A stretch of 64,000 nt of DNA, taken from NCBI GenBank assembly GCA_008638375.1, contig CM018043.1, positions 38,701,396-38,765,395 of the forward strand, in the 5' to 3' direction. The notes below the pieces were generated by a model. The model saw only the letters and a program-made list of their open reading frames with translations. It had not been told where the DNA came from and did no database searches. A program made the translations under genes and the position numbers. The DNA is from Nyssa sinensis. Taxonomy: Eukaryota > Streptophyta > Magnoliopsida > Cornales > Nyssaceae. Shown piece after piece: positions 47,545 through 58,458 of the stretch. Every line of letters starts with the position of its first letter. Position 1 is the stretch's first letter.

Positions 47545-50500
47545 TGTAATATCCCAACCCGGGATATAGCGTGTACACCGGGCTGGACCGGGCTATAAAA
47601 TGAAATCCCGAATTATGAGCCGTTATATGACATAAAAAAAAAAAAGGGATGCGTAATAGACTGTATTGTTCAATTACGATGCATAGGTACGAGAGGCAAA
47701 CAGTCACGGGTGTCCGGCTGCTGTTGCACCGGAAGCCGAGTTTATTGAAAAACGTGCAAGTGAATGTCGACGCATAAATTTTTAAAGTAAATCCAAATGA
47801 TTATGAATATCATATATATATATATATATACGGTTGGATGACATATATATATATATATTATAATACAATATAATTAAATGCAAAGAAATAAAATGGAAAG
47901 AAAGGAATTGCATGTGGGTCATGTGTGAGGTGTCTTGTGTGCATGAGTGTGCTGCCACCGCGGCTACAAGTGGCAAGGGCCACCGACTGGGGGATCGGTT
48001 AAAGGGAATGAAGAAAGAGATTGGAAGAGAGAGAGATAAGGTAGAGAGAGAAGAGGCGGTGAGTGTTTTGTATATATATATATGTATACGAATTTGAGAG
48101 ATGAGAGGTTAGAAAAGGAAAGAAGGGTCAGGAACTGAAGGGGAGAAGAAGGGAGAGAGATTGGTTCAGAAACTGAAAGGTGGGAGAGTCACAGTGAGCT
48201 CAAAATCCGAAACCCAGGTAACTGATTTCAGTTCTGTTATTTCGATTTAAAGCATAAAGCTTAGATATAATTGTGGGGTCTGAACAAGCATGAAATATAG
48301 AAATTATTGCAAAAAGAATGAAGCTAAATGGTGTAGAAACCATAGAGAAAATTTGAATTGCAGGTTCGGGAGGATAATCGGGTTCCATGAACTTTATGTT
48401 TAAAAACTTGTTTTGAGTTGCTAGAAATGACCTACACAAGTGTAGAAACACACTAGAAACATTTTTGAGCCAAAACCGTGATTTAAACGCCATGAAATGG
48501 AAGAATCCACATGGCCGGAAAATCGGCCGAAAATGTTAAACCCCTATTTCGTGATGATGGGGAGGGCTTTAGGGCAAGTCGAGGCTAGGGTCGAGATCCT
48601 TGGAGGGAAAGGAATGGAATGGCATTGAAAACGGCTTAAAAAATGATTAAAAATGAGTCACCGTCGCCGGAGAGGACGACAGTGTACGCCGGAAACCTAC
48701 CGGAGACGTGGGGAAGAAGATCGGAAAAGCGTGGGTCTATTCGGGGACGGATTCGGGTTGGATCGGGTCGGTACCCGACCGGAAATAAAAACGGTACCAA
48801 CACTGTGTCGTTTTGAATGTAAAATTAAAATCAATTGGGCTGTTTGGTTGCAGAGACAATAAATAGAGATGGGGTCTAGGGGTTAACCGAACCATGGATA
48901 GGGATAGGAAATTGGGTTATTGTATTCCGGTTCTTGAAGGAAACTGAACCATTTGGTTTAGGAGAAAGGCTGACCGGTTTAGGGTTTTGGGGTCTGAACC
49001 AACTGGTTCAGACCGCAGCTTATGGAATTTATGAACCGGCCCCAAATGTTTTGAAAAATTCCACTAAGGCCCAACAGAAAAATGTTAATTTTACAAAAAT
49101 GCCCCTGACTCAAAAGTGGGTCAAACGAGGTCCAAATAGGGCAAATGAATAGTCAATTTTTATTATCTCGCATGCTCTGAGTCCAATGGTGAGTTCCGTT
49201 TCACGAGACGGAGTCCCGAAAAGTTATGACTTGTAAAAATGACCAAAATACCCCTGCTCATAGGTGAGTCAAATGGACTCCGATTGAATTAAATAATTAG
49301 TGAATTTTTATTATTCTGAACCTTCCGAATCTATTGGAAATGTCCAAATTATGAAAAGAGGTTCCGAGAACAACGGACATATAAAAGTCTAAATAAGTAT
49401 TAGAAATACTGATCATAGCAAGGCATAGAGTTTGGTGAATAGAAATTATTCTGAAACGTATTTACTGATATATAGGGAACTCAACGGGGAAAAGGCAAAC
49501 CTACAGGAGACTGATTTAGCAACGCATTAGAGGTAAGTAGATACCCTTTCTCTTCCATGTGGTGTTATCAAGCCAAGTTCATTCTTTTACTGCCAAACTT
49601 GTATTCCTGAGCGTATCTGATGTTATTGTCTCCACAATGTGATATTGTTCTATCTGGTGGACATTGATTTATTGTTGTACCATCGTTATCATGTTGAACC
49701 GTACTTTCAAATGCCTATTGTTATGTTTCCATTGAATTGATGATATTCCATTTTATATACTCTTATGGAATCATTTATGATCATGAAATGTTTATGTATA
49801 CAGGATTTGTGCTCAGTCACAATATCCATCCGATGCTTTTAAATACACTGAAGACCTTCGGGTCGAGTCCGTGAATGGACATATGGCCATACACTGGAAT
49901 GCACTGAAGGGGGTAAACCGGGCCCCCAAGGACCGAGGGCATATCAAGCCCTGACACAGAACAAAAGCATCTCTTATACGATTGCTCAACTAAAATTGTT
50001 GAGTTACATTGTTCTTGTGATTATCTTGTATTGCGAGATATTCCTTTATTGATTTATTATGATCAATTATAATGGCAGTACTTTCTTGTTATTATATTAT
50101 CGTTGAGAATTCCAGAACATTGTTATGCCATTCCTACTGATTACACATTGTGATCCTACTGTTCATTTGCCACTGTTCACATGTTAAGAGTTTCATGTTG
50201 ATGTTATGTCCCTTACTCCTAATGGTACATTGTGTTCTATTGTTTATTGGCCTTTATGGCAACTGTTCCCATTGGCTATTATAGCATCTTATTTTTATGA
50301 TTGGCTATCTTATTCTTATTCTTGGATTCATATTCTTTTATGATCCTCGATACCAGTGTCGGAGATCTGTATTTACTTGCTGGGCTCTTGTAGCTCATTC
50401 CACCCTCCTCACCCCCATTTCAGGCACTGATGCCGCGAGACCCCGGTAGGAGTTTAAAGACATAGAAGGACATTTGAGGAAATGCATCAGTTTATGTTTT

Positions 50501-50751
50501 AGTTCTCCCATGTATTCACCACCCTCGGGTGCTGGTCATGTTTGGTTCTTATTTTGTTTATGTAGAACCATATTATGTATTGTAAAGACTTTCACTAACA
50601 TTGTGTATTGAAAAGACTTCCGCTGTTATTGTTTTGAGGTTTTAGTACTTTGCACATTAGTACTATGATACAGGAATGGAAAAAGTAGGGACGGCCTTCG
50701 GGTCGGCCCCGCGACACGAGATCCGCATAGGGTGGGTTTCGGGTCGTGACA
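47545..50751 (+). repeat. 3' LTR of the young A element
   Basis: Collinear with the 5' LTR. Differences seen include T/C at the 26th base, length changes in an A-run and in TA repeats, and scattered single transitions (for example near 48488, 48753, 48960, 49195, 49383 and 50425). The flank TGTAG follows. Confidence 0.95.
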
Positions 50752-50824
50752 TGTAGTGTGCTTATATCTGTTAGTATGCCTGACTACTTGATGAAGTGAA
50801 TAAAATGCCTAATAGGGTAGTTAT
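50752..50824 (+). mobile_element. Internal region of D element, part 3
   Basis: Short non-coding stretch between the young A element and the next A LTR, beginning with the TGTAG duplication. It is presumed to be the continuation of the D element interior. Confidence 0.4.
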
Positions 50825-53301
50825 TGTCACGACCCGAAACCCACCCTATGTGGATCATGTGTCGTGGGGCCGACCCTAAGGCCGTCCCTACTTTTTCCAT
50901 TCTTGTATCATAGTACTAATATGCAATGTACTAAAAATTTAAAACAATAACAGCGGAAGTCTTAGCAATAACAGTGATCAGCAGAAGTGTTTCCAATAAC
51001 AGTAAATCAGCGGAAGTCTTTTCAATACATAATATGGTTCTACAAAAGTAAAATAAGAACTAGAAATAACCAGCACCCAGGGGTGGTGAATACATGGGAG
51101 AACTAAAACATAGACTGGTACAGTTCCTCAAAATGTCCTCCTACGCTCTCAGACTCTTACTGGGTCTTGCAGTGTTAGTACTTGAAAAGGGGTGGAATGA
51201 GCTACGAAAGCTCAGCAAGTAAATATAGATCTCCGACACTGGTATCGGTGAAAAGAATATGATTCCATGGATAAGAATGTGATAGCCAATCATAAGAAAA
51301 GAGATGCTGTGATAGCCAATGAGAACAATTGCCACCGGATTTGTGCTCAGTCACAATATCAATCAATAAATACGTTTCAGAATAAATGATATTCATTAGA
51401 TTTTATGCCTTGCTATCATAATTATTTCTAATACTCATTTAGAATTTACCATTGAGTCTGGAATGCCGAAGAAAGTCGGTTTAGGCTTTTGCGGAATTCC
51501 ATTGGACTTTTAGATTGAAAAGGGTAAAATTGTCATTTTACATGTTTAAGTGTCTTTTATCCCTAGGACCCCGTCTCGTGAAATGAACCTCACCATTGGA
51601 CTCAGAATGTCTGAGATAATAAAAATTGACTATTCATTTCCCATGTTTGGACTTCGTTTGACCCACTTTTGAGTTAGGGGTATTTTCATAAAATTAATAT
51701 TTTATTAATTTTTCTGTTTGGGCCACAGTGAAATTTCATAAAACTTCTGGGGTTGGTTCATAATTTCCAACAGCTCTGGTTTGAACTAGTGGGTTCATCA
51801 GTCAAAACCCTAAAGTGGCTTGATCCTTCACTAGACCAACCGGTTCAGTTTAATTCAGAGAATCGGAATTCAATAGCCATTCCTTTATCCTATCCATGGT
51901 TTGGATAACCTCAAACCCAATTTAAATTTACTATCCCCGCTACCAAACAAACCAAATATCATTTAAATCCAACCTCGAAACGATGCTGTATCACTGCCCC
52001 ATTTATTTTCGGTCGGGTCCCGACCCGATCTGACCCGAACCCGGTTCCGTCTTGACCCGATATACCCCTCGATAATCCGATCATCTTCTCCGGCTGTTTT
52101 TCCGGCCACAATTGCCAGAATAGTAAACCCAAGCCACTAATATTCAATGTTTCACGTTTATTTTTGTTGCCTTTTGAATCTTTTCATACCAAATTAATCC
52201 CACAGTCTTAATCTTCCATTTGGATAGTCTTAAACTTAAGAAACTATAGTTTCCATCATTTCTTTTTCCTAGTTTCCGGTGACTGAACTTCTCAAATTTT
52301 CTTGCATATTTCTTGACTGTTTTAACTCCGATTTGTCTCTAAATTATTCCTGTATAATAAAGGATCAGTTCCTCATTACTTGAATAGATTTTAAAACACA
52401 AAAACCATGGGACCCGAATTACTCATAGAACCTGCAACTCCGATTATCTTGTTCATTTTTCAACCATTTCTTTCCATTTTTCTTGCATTAATTCACTTTT
52501 ACTTTCAACTATATGATCCTACTATTAAAATAACCCTTCATGCGTTAAAACTTAAAAACAGAATCTTATACCACTCACCTAGGTTTCCTTGGTTGCACTC
52601 ACTGTAACCCTCTGCTTCTGCCTCAATTTCTATGCCTTATTCTCTCCTTCAATTCTCAGTTCTTCTTTTACTTTCTTTCTTTCCTTGACCGACCTCAAGA
52701 TCGGTGGCTTGCCACTTGGTTCCATGGAAGCTCACGCACTGCCACCTAGCACACACGACTGCTTGCATGCAGCCACCACACCACCTTACACTACAGGTGC
52801 ACACCGACTGCCTCCACTTGCCCTCACTTCCCCCTACTTCTTTTATTTCCTTTCTTTTGTATTACCTTACATCAATATATATATATATATATTCTGACCG
52901 TATATATGTATTGTGTATATAGTATAAATTATTTATTTATACACACACATTTATAAATGTACACGTAACTGTATATATATAAATATACCTATACTCACTT
53001 GCACGTTTTTCTATAAAATCGAGCTTTCGGTGCAACAACACCCGGCACCTGTGACTGCCTGCCTCTCGTACCTATCTATCGTAATTAACATAACAATCTA
53101 TTGTACAACCAGTTTTTATTTATGTCATACACTGGCTTACAGTTCGGGATTACCCTTCATAGCCTAGTCCAACCCGACAATGTTTGTAAAAATAACCCAT
53201 TCACATTCCAATCCATTCAGTCCAGTGAATACAATGATATAGAGCTTAACAGCTCAGTTTACAACTAGTGATATTCCACTTTACCGGTGTACCCTGGTAT
53301 A
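50825..53301 (-). mobile_element. Family A LTR, interrupted near its 5' end by E LTR
   Basis: It begins 'tgtcacgacccgaaaccc' and includes three 'cagcggaagt' units (50949-51015), the 'gacccgatctgacccg' block (52020-52040), and inverted A-start blocks ('gactgcctgcctctcgtacc', 'tttatgtcata'). The last few dozen bases of the LTR start are missing because another LTR begins at 53302. Bases 51332-51352 resemble part of the young A LTR ('ggatttgtgctcagtcaca') in the opposite sense, which suggests a local rearrangement. Confidence 0.75.
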
Positions 53302-54613
53302 TGTAATATCCCGAAAAATCCGACAAAGCCCAAACTACACCCCGACCTAACGAAAGTAGGTTATGTGATGTTAATAAATTGAAATAGTGCAAAATAAGGT
53401 AAGCCATAACAGAATTTAGTATCCCTAGATATAGAATGACTTATGCTTGGAAAATTAATTAACCGAGTCGATCGAGTGCCAAAATAAATAACTGGGCTAA
53501 TTGAGTGCCGAGATGCATGAGTGGACCGATACGAGTAATTAATTTTGAAATTATGTGAAAATAAATAATTACGATACCGAGTTTCAGTTTTAAGGCAGAT
53601 TTTATATTATTTCATAAATTTATATTTTATGAAATAAAATATTAATACCTGTATATGAGATAAATATGGCCATGGTATATACATTGTACTTGACATATAA
53701 ATGTTATGTGGCAAACATAAAATATATATAATAATATTAATATACATGTCACATAAAAATATATAATAGATAATATATAAAAATATATTATACACTTAAG
53801 CTTCAAAGAAGCTGCTGGAAGCACGTGACAAAAGGGGCGGCAATATGAGAAATATATGTACATATATATATATATAGAGAGAGAGAAATCTGGAAGAAGC
53901 TAGAAAAGAAATATAGAAAAGAGGGAGAAAACCTAGAAAGTTCTAGCATCGTCCAACAGCCAATCTATATGCATAAATATATAATAAAAAGTTAAAAGAA
54001 GCAGGAAGCTTCTAGCAAGGCGCTGCCAAGACGGAAGTGTAGAGAGAAATCAGGAAACTTCTAGAGCAGGAAAATTCCAGGCGGTGCAGCTCTATATACG
54101 TCTCTGTCCGTAGGAAAATTGGGGGAGATTCTTAATAGGGAGCGAGACAGTAGTAGCGGTGTAGCAGAGTATAACGATGCAGCAGTGGGGACGGAAGTGA
54201 GAAAGATTGGGGATTTAGATTTGGAATTTCGTTACTGGAAGATGGGGGATTTTAGCTGTTGTTGCGGAAGAGAAAAGCTACAGAGTCCGTGTAATACCCC
54301 AATTTCGTAACTGACATGTTTTGTATATGAGAAAACTGTTTTGGGAATGAAATGTCAGGTTTAGCTAATTTAATGCCTATTTTTAATAGTGATAAAACTC
54401 GAATTAGCTAATTATGGGAAACTCGAGAAAATAAAAACTGACATTGGACCTTGGTCAATGGAAGATATTCTGAGTAGGAAGTGACAGAAAGAAACTGCAC
54501 TGAAAAAGGAGTTACAGATTGGGAGTTAATGCCAAAACAGTGAAACTGGAATTTAGCGACAACCAAACAAGGCCTTAACCAGAAATTAAGAGAAAATGGT
54601 CACTTGGGAGGCC

Positions 54614-54682
54614 AAGGGGAATTGAACCCTTGACCTACCAAGGTAAGCAACTTTGTCTCAAAAAGTTACCAACTAGGCTGTT
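54614..54682 (-). promoter_or_regulatory. tRNA-like module antisense to solo B LTR
   Basis: The minus strand reads 'agcctagttggtaa' and, about 45 bp on, 'aagggttcaattcccc'. It matches the module at 11072-11140 almost exactly. Confidence 0.5.
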
Positions 54683-56754
54683 GGTTACTTTGTGCATAAA
54701 TACAGCAATATATGTATATAACCTATAATCTGCTCAAGCCACCACCCAAATTGGCCAATGGCCTTGCATGCATTCCCTTCATCATAGCCCTCCATCACCT
54801 CCATCAAGTCAGCAGTCACAAACCCACTAAGGGTAGAGATACACTCACATGTGTATAGCCCTATATGTACATATATATATACATAACTTGCATCAGATTC
54901 TCTCCTTAGAGAATTCTGAAATTCTAAAACTGAGTCATACGTGAGGGATTGAGAGAGAGTGAGAGTGAAGTGTGGAGAGAGAGAGAGAGAGAGAAGGGAG
55001 ATTGTGCATGCAAGTGAGAGAGGGAATTGGTAATTGAAGTAAAGGCTTGAGGATTTCATGCATGACCTGAGGAACTTGAGGACACTGTGAGAGGTCTGGG
55101 TCGAACCATAACCGAGAAAGACAGCACTATGAAGGTAAAAATTCTAAATTATCTTCAATTCTTGTTTTGTAGATTTTGAATTATTTTTGATGAGTTGCTA
55201 CGGGTATAGACTACATGCATGCCTCATTATTGACTCTAGGAACTGTTTTGAGTGTATAGCATGGCTTAGAGGTCTCGGATAGGTCAAAACCCATGAAACC
55301 CGAGACCAACCTCTATTGATGAACCTTGGAAAACCCAGGTCTGAATCGACCATAACAGTTCAGAGTTTTGAGTGTCAAGGCCTGAAATAGACCCCAAGAG
55401 GATCTCAAATATGTACCTACGCGACCTCGAGACTCACTGTAGCCCCACGAAATTGGAAATAAACATACGGGTTTAAAATCCAATCCGTTAAAACTCGAGA
55501 CTAAACTGAGATATATAAATAGGGTCTTGATCCTTATGATTTGTAGGTCACGTAGCTTCAAACCACACACGAAATGGTTGAGAAATGAGGGTGCTAGATC
55601 GAGTTGCAGGTCACGGTTACTCTCTTGAAAACAGAACTTGTTGGGTTGATTTGATGCCCAAAACCGATGCCAAAGTGTTGGTGTGACCCTCAGGAGTCGA
55701 TACCACCCCAAAACAGCAAGAAACCGTACCCTAAAACTCACGAAATAGAAGCTAAAAATCTGCAGAAAATAGGGCAACACCGAGTCAGTTTGTGGAGAAG
55801 ACGGAGTTGACTCGGCCGAGTCGACCGAGTCGATCGAGTCGAGCTGGGTTGGGCTGAGCCAACTCGGACACGTGTCTGTCCCAGGGACTGCCACTGCATT
55901 AATAAAGCTACGTCGTTTTGAATAAACTAGTTTTTAAATTTATTTGAGGGCTGACGTCATCGTGACGTCAGCAATGTAACAGGACCGGTCAGAACCGGAC
56001 TGAACCGGACCGGTTCAGTTGCAAAGAGACTGAACCCTTTGGTTCAGTTTTGAACTTTTAAATATTTGCAAACTGACCCTCCACTGTTTGACAGAATTAC
56101 ACTAAGGCCCAGATTTTGAAAATCTTATGCAATTATACCCCTGAAAAATTAATTAAAATAATAAAATAATTATTTAATTATTTTATTAAAAGGGGATAAT
56201 TACTATATTGCCCCTGGACCCTAAACGAGTCAAACCAAGTCCGAATTTAATGATTGAATAGTGTAATCTTACTATTTCGGGCATTCCGGACTCAATGGTG
56301 GAGTCCGATTTGTGAAACCAAGTCCCGAAAAATACAGACATGTAAAGGGTAAATGACCATACTGCCCCTAATGACACATAGGGCCAAATTTCACTGAAAG
56401 ATAGTCCATTTTAACTATGTTGGACATTCCGGACTCAATGGTGAGGTCCGTGACTGCAAATAAAGTACCGAAAAATACAACATATGAAATTACCATAATA
56501 CCCCTGACACTGTACAAGGCCTAAATGAAGTCCGATTAAAACGGAATTAATACCAGTAGTAGACCTGACACTTGCGAGACTGTATACATGATTAGATGAC
56601 GAATCCGAGACAGAAATTATGTGACGACAAAAATGACCAAAATACCCCTGACATACCCGAACCTAGATTTAAAAGCCGAGAGAGTCTAAATTGACTTTCT
56701 TCGATCTTTCGAACTCAATGGTTAGGTCCATAATATGAAAATCAGAACCGATAA

Positions 56755-57329
56755 ATGTGTGAAGGCACTGAAACCCTAAGCCAAATGCTTAAGAGGTAAG
56801 ACCTATGAACTAGCCACTATAAGTTAGTTCCATGAAACCCATCATAGGGTAGACTTACTCAGTCTAAGGTCATGAGTTGATAAATCTTTATAAATTGTTT
56901 TAGGCTTAAAGAGAAAAAGAGGAAGGCTCCGTTCCTAGCTTCAAATTCAAATATTGAAGGTGAGTAACTTCTGACACTGTTTTAGTTACTGCTCCTTGAT
57001 CTGTTAAATTGTTTCGAATACTATATGTTTTAAATGCAATTGTTTAAATGTATGCTTTTATCACCGATGACATGGTTTTTAGTTTCTCAAATGATTAACT
57101 ATACTTCTGATTGATATGCTAGCACTCTGAACCGTTTATCTGTTTTGATTTATTGAATTTGACTTGGATTTATTGAACTATTAATTCCAAACTGATTTAA
57201 TTACCATGTGATTTAAGCAAAGATTGAATTCGAAACTCTTGCCTGGATATCTGTGTTACTCACTGGGCTTTTAAAGCTCATTCCATTATTTTAATAATTT
57301 CAGGGGAACCCTCAGATGGACAGGTTTAG
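56755..57329 (+). CDS. Short form of the B-LTR small three-exon gene
   Basis: Predicted exons are 56755-56795 (41 nt), 56904-56959 (56 nt) and 57304-57329 (26 nt to TAG), giving 40 residues: 'MCEGTETLSQMLKR', a basic exon 2 starting 'LKEKKRKAPF', and the end 'GEPSDGQV'. Borders are AAGAG|GTAAGA, TTTTAG|G, TTGAAG|GTGAGT and TTTCAG|G. Phases 2 and 1 are the same as in the long copy at 22795. Relative to that copy it lacks the N-terminal region including the RPFIYK stretch. The in-frame TAA just before the ATG (56750s) shows exon 1 does not extend further. Function unknown; it may be a truncated relic that still reads through. Confidence 0.45.
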
Positions 57330-58458
57330 CAAGTCCAGAACTTAGGGGGAAAAGTTGGAGACCCCCAGATAGAATGATAACCCATTTTTGAGAATCTATA
57401 TCATTTTTGTACTTTTGTGTAACTGAACAGACTATGACCTTTTGTAGTGAAACTGTTTTGTAATCTTGATTAAGATAGGTCTGACTATGATATATCCTGA
57501 ATGCTCTACCAAGTATACATGTATGCATTCTCATGTGAAATTTCCGCTGCTTAAACTATATATGTTGAATGCACTATGCTTGGGATTTAGATCGGAATGG
57601 CCTTTGGTTAGGATTACCGTCAGGGTTTTGTTTCAAAAAAAAAAAAAAAAAAACTGATAAAACCCGATGGGTGCCTAACTGGCCTTTGCCACGTACCCCA
57701 AATCCGCACAGGGTGGGTCTGGGGGATGTGACAGTCCGAATAAGAGAAGGTCCCTCAACTGCAGTTGATTTTTGGATACGGCCTTATGGCTCAACAGGAG
57801 TTGTCTCGTCTTCATCGCTTATTCTCACTGCTGGACATTGGTTCAACCCAAGTAACAAGATTGACAACAGCCATTGATGGTAGAGGGAACCACGCATTTG
57901 AGAGAAAGTGTGGATGTTGCGGTTTGTGGCTCAGAATTGCGTATGGCTGCTACTGGAGTTGCGATTGAGGGCGATGACGGTGCCGCGGTGGAAATATATG
58001 TATATATATGTGTGTCTGTGTGTATAGCGGTGCAGAGAGGGGTCTGATTCGTATAAAGGGTCGCTAGTATTGCAATCTGTTTGGTTTACAGTTGGGAGAT
58101 ACAAAAGAAACCCAACCCTCGGCGCAGCCTCGAATAATGTCCATCGAGTTGGATAAATTACGTGTGATGTTGCGGCAGTAGTGGATGGATTCTAAGGAAC
58201 GGGTTTATCAGAGAAACTAGAAGAGTTGTGGCAGTGCATCAGATGTTTATATATCTATATATATGTGCACAAATGTTTGTGTATTTGTGTAGAGGTTCAG
58301 CAGATGGTCTGTATGTATATGTGTGTGTTTGTGAAGTGGTGCAAGAGGGGACAGAAATGCAGTGATTTGTTGAATGGGTTTTGGCGATGGGTGGAACTTG
58401 TTGTATTGCTGTTGGATGACGCTCCCTCAGTTGTTAAGACAAGGAATTGAAATCCCTT

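Larger units (their letters stand above)
40579..50751 (+). mobile_element. Complete, young non-autonomous A element (LARD type), TSD TGTAG
   Basis: Two LTRs (3203 and 3207 bp) flank a 3.76-kb interior with a primer-binding site (43785-43796) and polypurine tract (47531-47544). TGTAG flanks the element at 40574-40578 and 50752-50756. By eye the LTRs differ at about 13 bases plus microsatellite length changes (about 99.6% identity), so insertion was very recent. The interior has no gag or pol. Size and layout match large retrotransposon derivatives, which need proteins from an autonomous relative. Confidence 0.95.
54290..57733 (+). mobile_element. Solo LTR, family B (3444 bp), TSD GTCCG
   Basis: TGTAATACCCC to GGATGTGACA, flanked by GTCCG at 54285-54289 and 57734-57738. 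It is closely related to the solo LTR at 8077-11466 in inverse. It carries an antisense tRNA-like module (54614-54682), a GA tract (54945-54995), a leader donor (about 55133), three iterons (56287, 56434, 56710), a short-form small gene (56755-57329) and the GGGCTTTTAAAGCTC block (57265-57279). The 193-residue antisense frame at 55313-55894 is not preserved in the sister copy. Confidence 0.93.
53302..58458 (+). mobile_element. Family E LTR, interrupted by solo B LTR
   Basis: It begins TGTAATATCCCGAAAAATCC. Parts 53302-54289 and 57739-58458 are joined across the solo B LTR by the duplication GTCCG. The motif 'cggtgcag' recurs beside TA/TG microsatellites (54080, 58028, and variants near 58295 and 58340). 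There is no protein-coding frame of note. The right side is cut by the coding A element at 58459. Confidence 0.65.

Noticed and set aside
52589..52922. Possible secreted or proline-rich host peptide genes
   Set aside because: These short frames lie in the promoter-like block of an A LTR and equivalent positions in other A LTRs do not keep them.
55313..55894. 193-residue open frame on the minus strand
   Set aside because: It is antisense to the solo B LTR, rich in simple Ser/Asp runs from 'gagtcgactcgg'-type repeats, and the corresponding part of the sister LTR (about 9790-10480) is split into short frames. No selection signal.
57739..58458. Possible host gene exon between two LTRs
   Set aside because: It looks moderately GC-rich and open in places, but it resumes exactly after the GTCCG duplication and shares 'cggtgcag' motifs with the other side of the E LTR, so it is LTR sequence.
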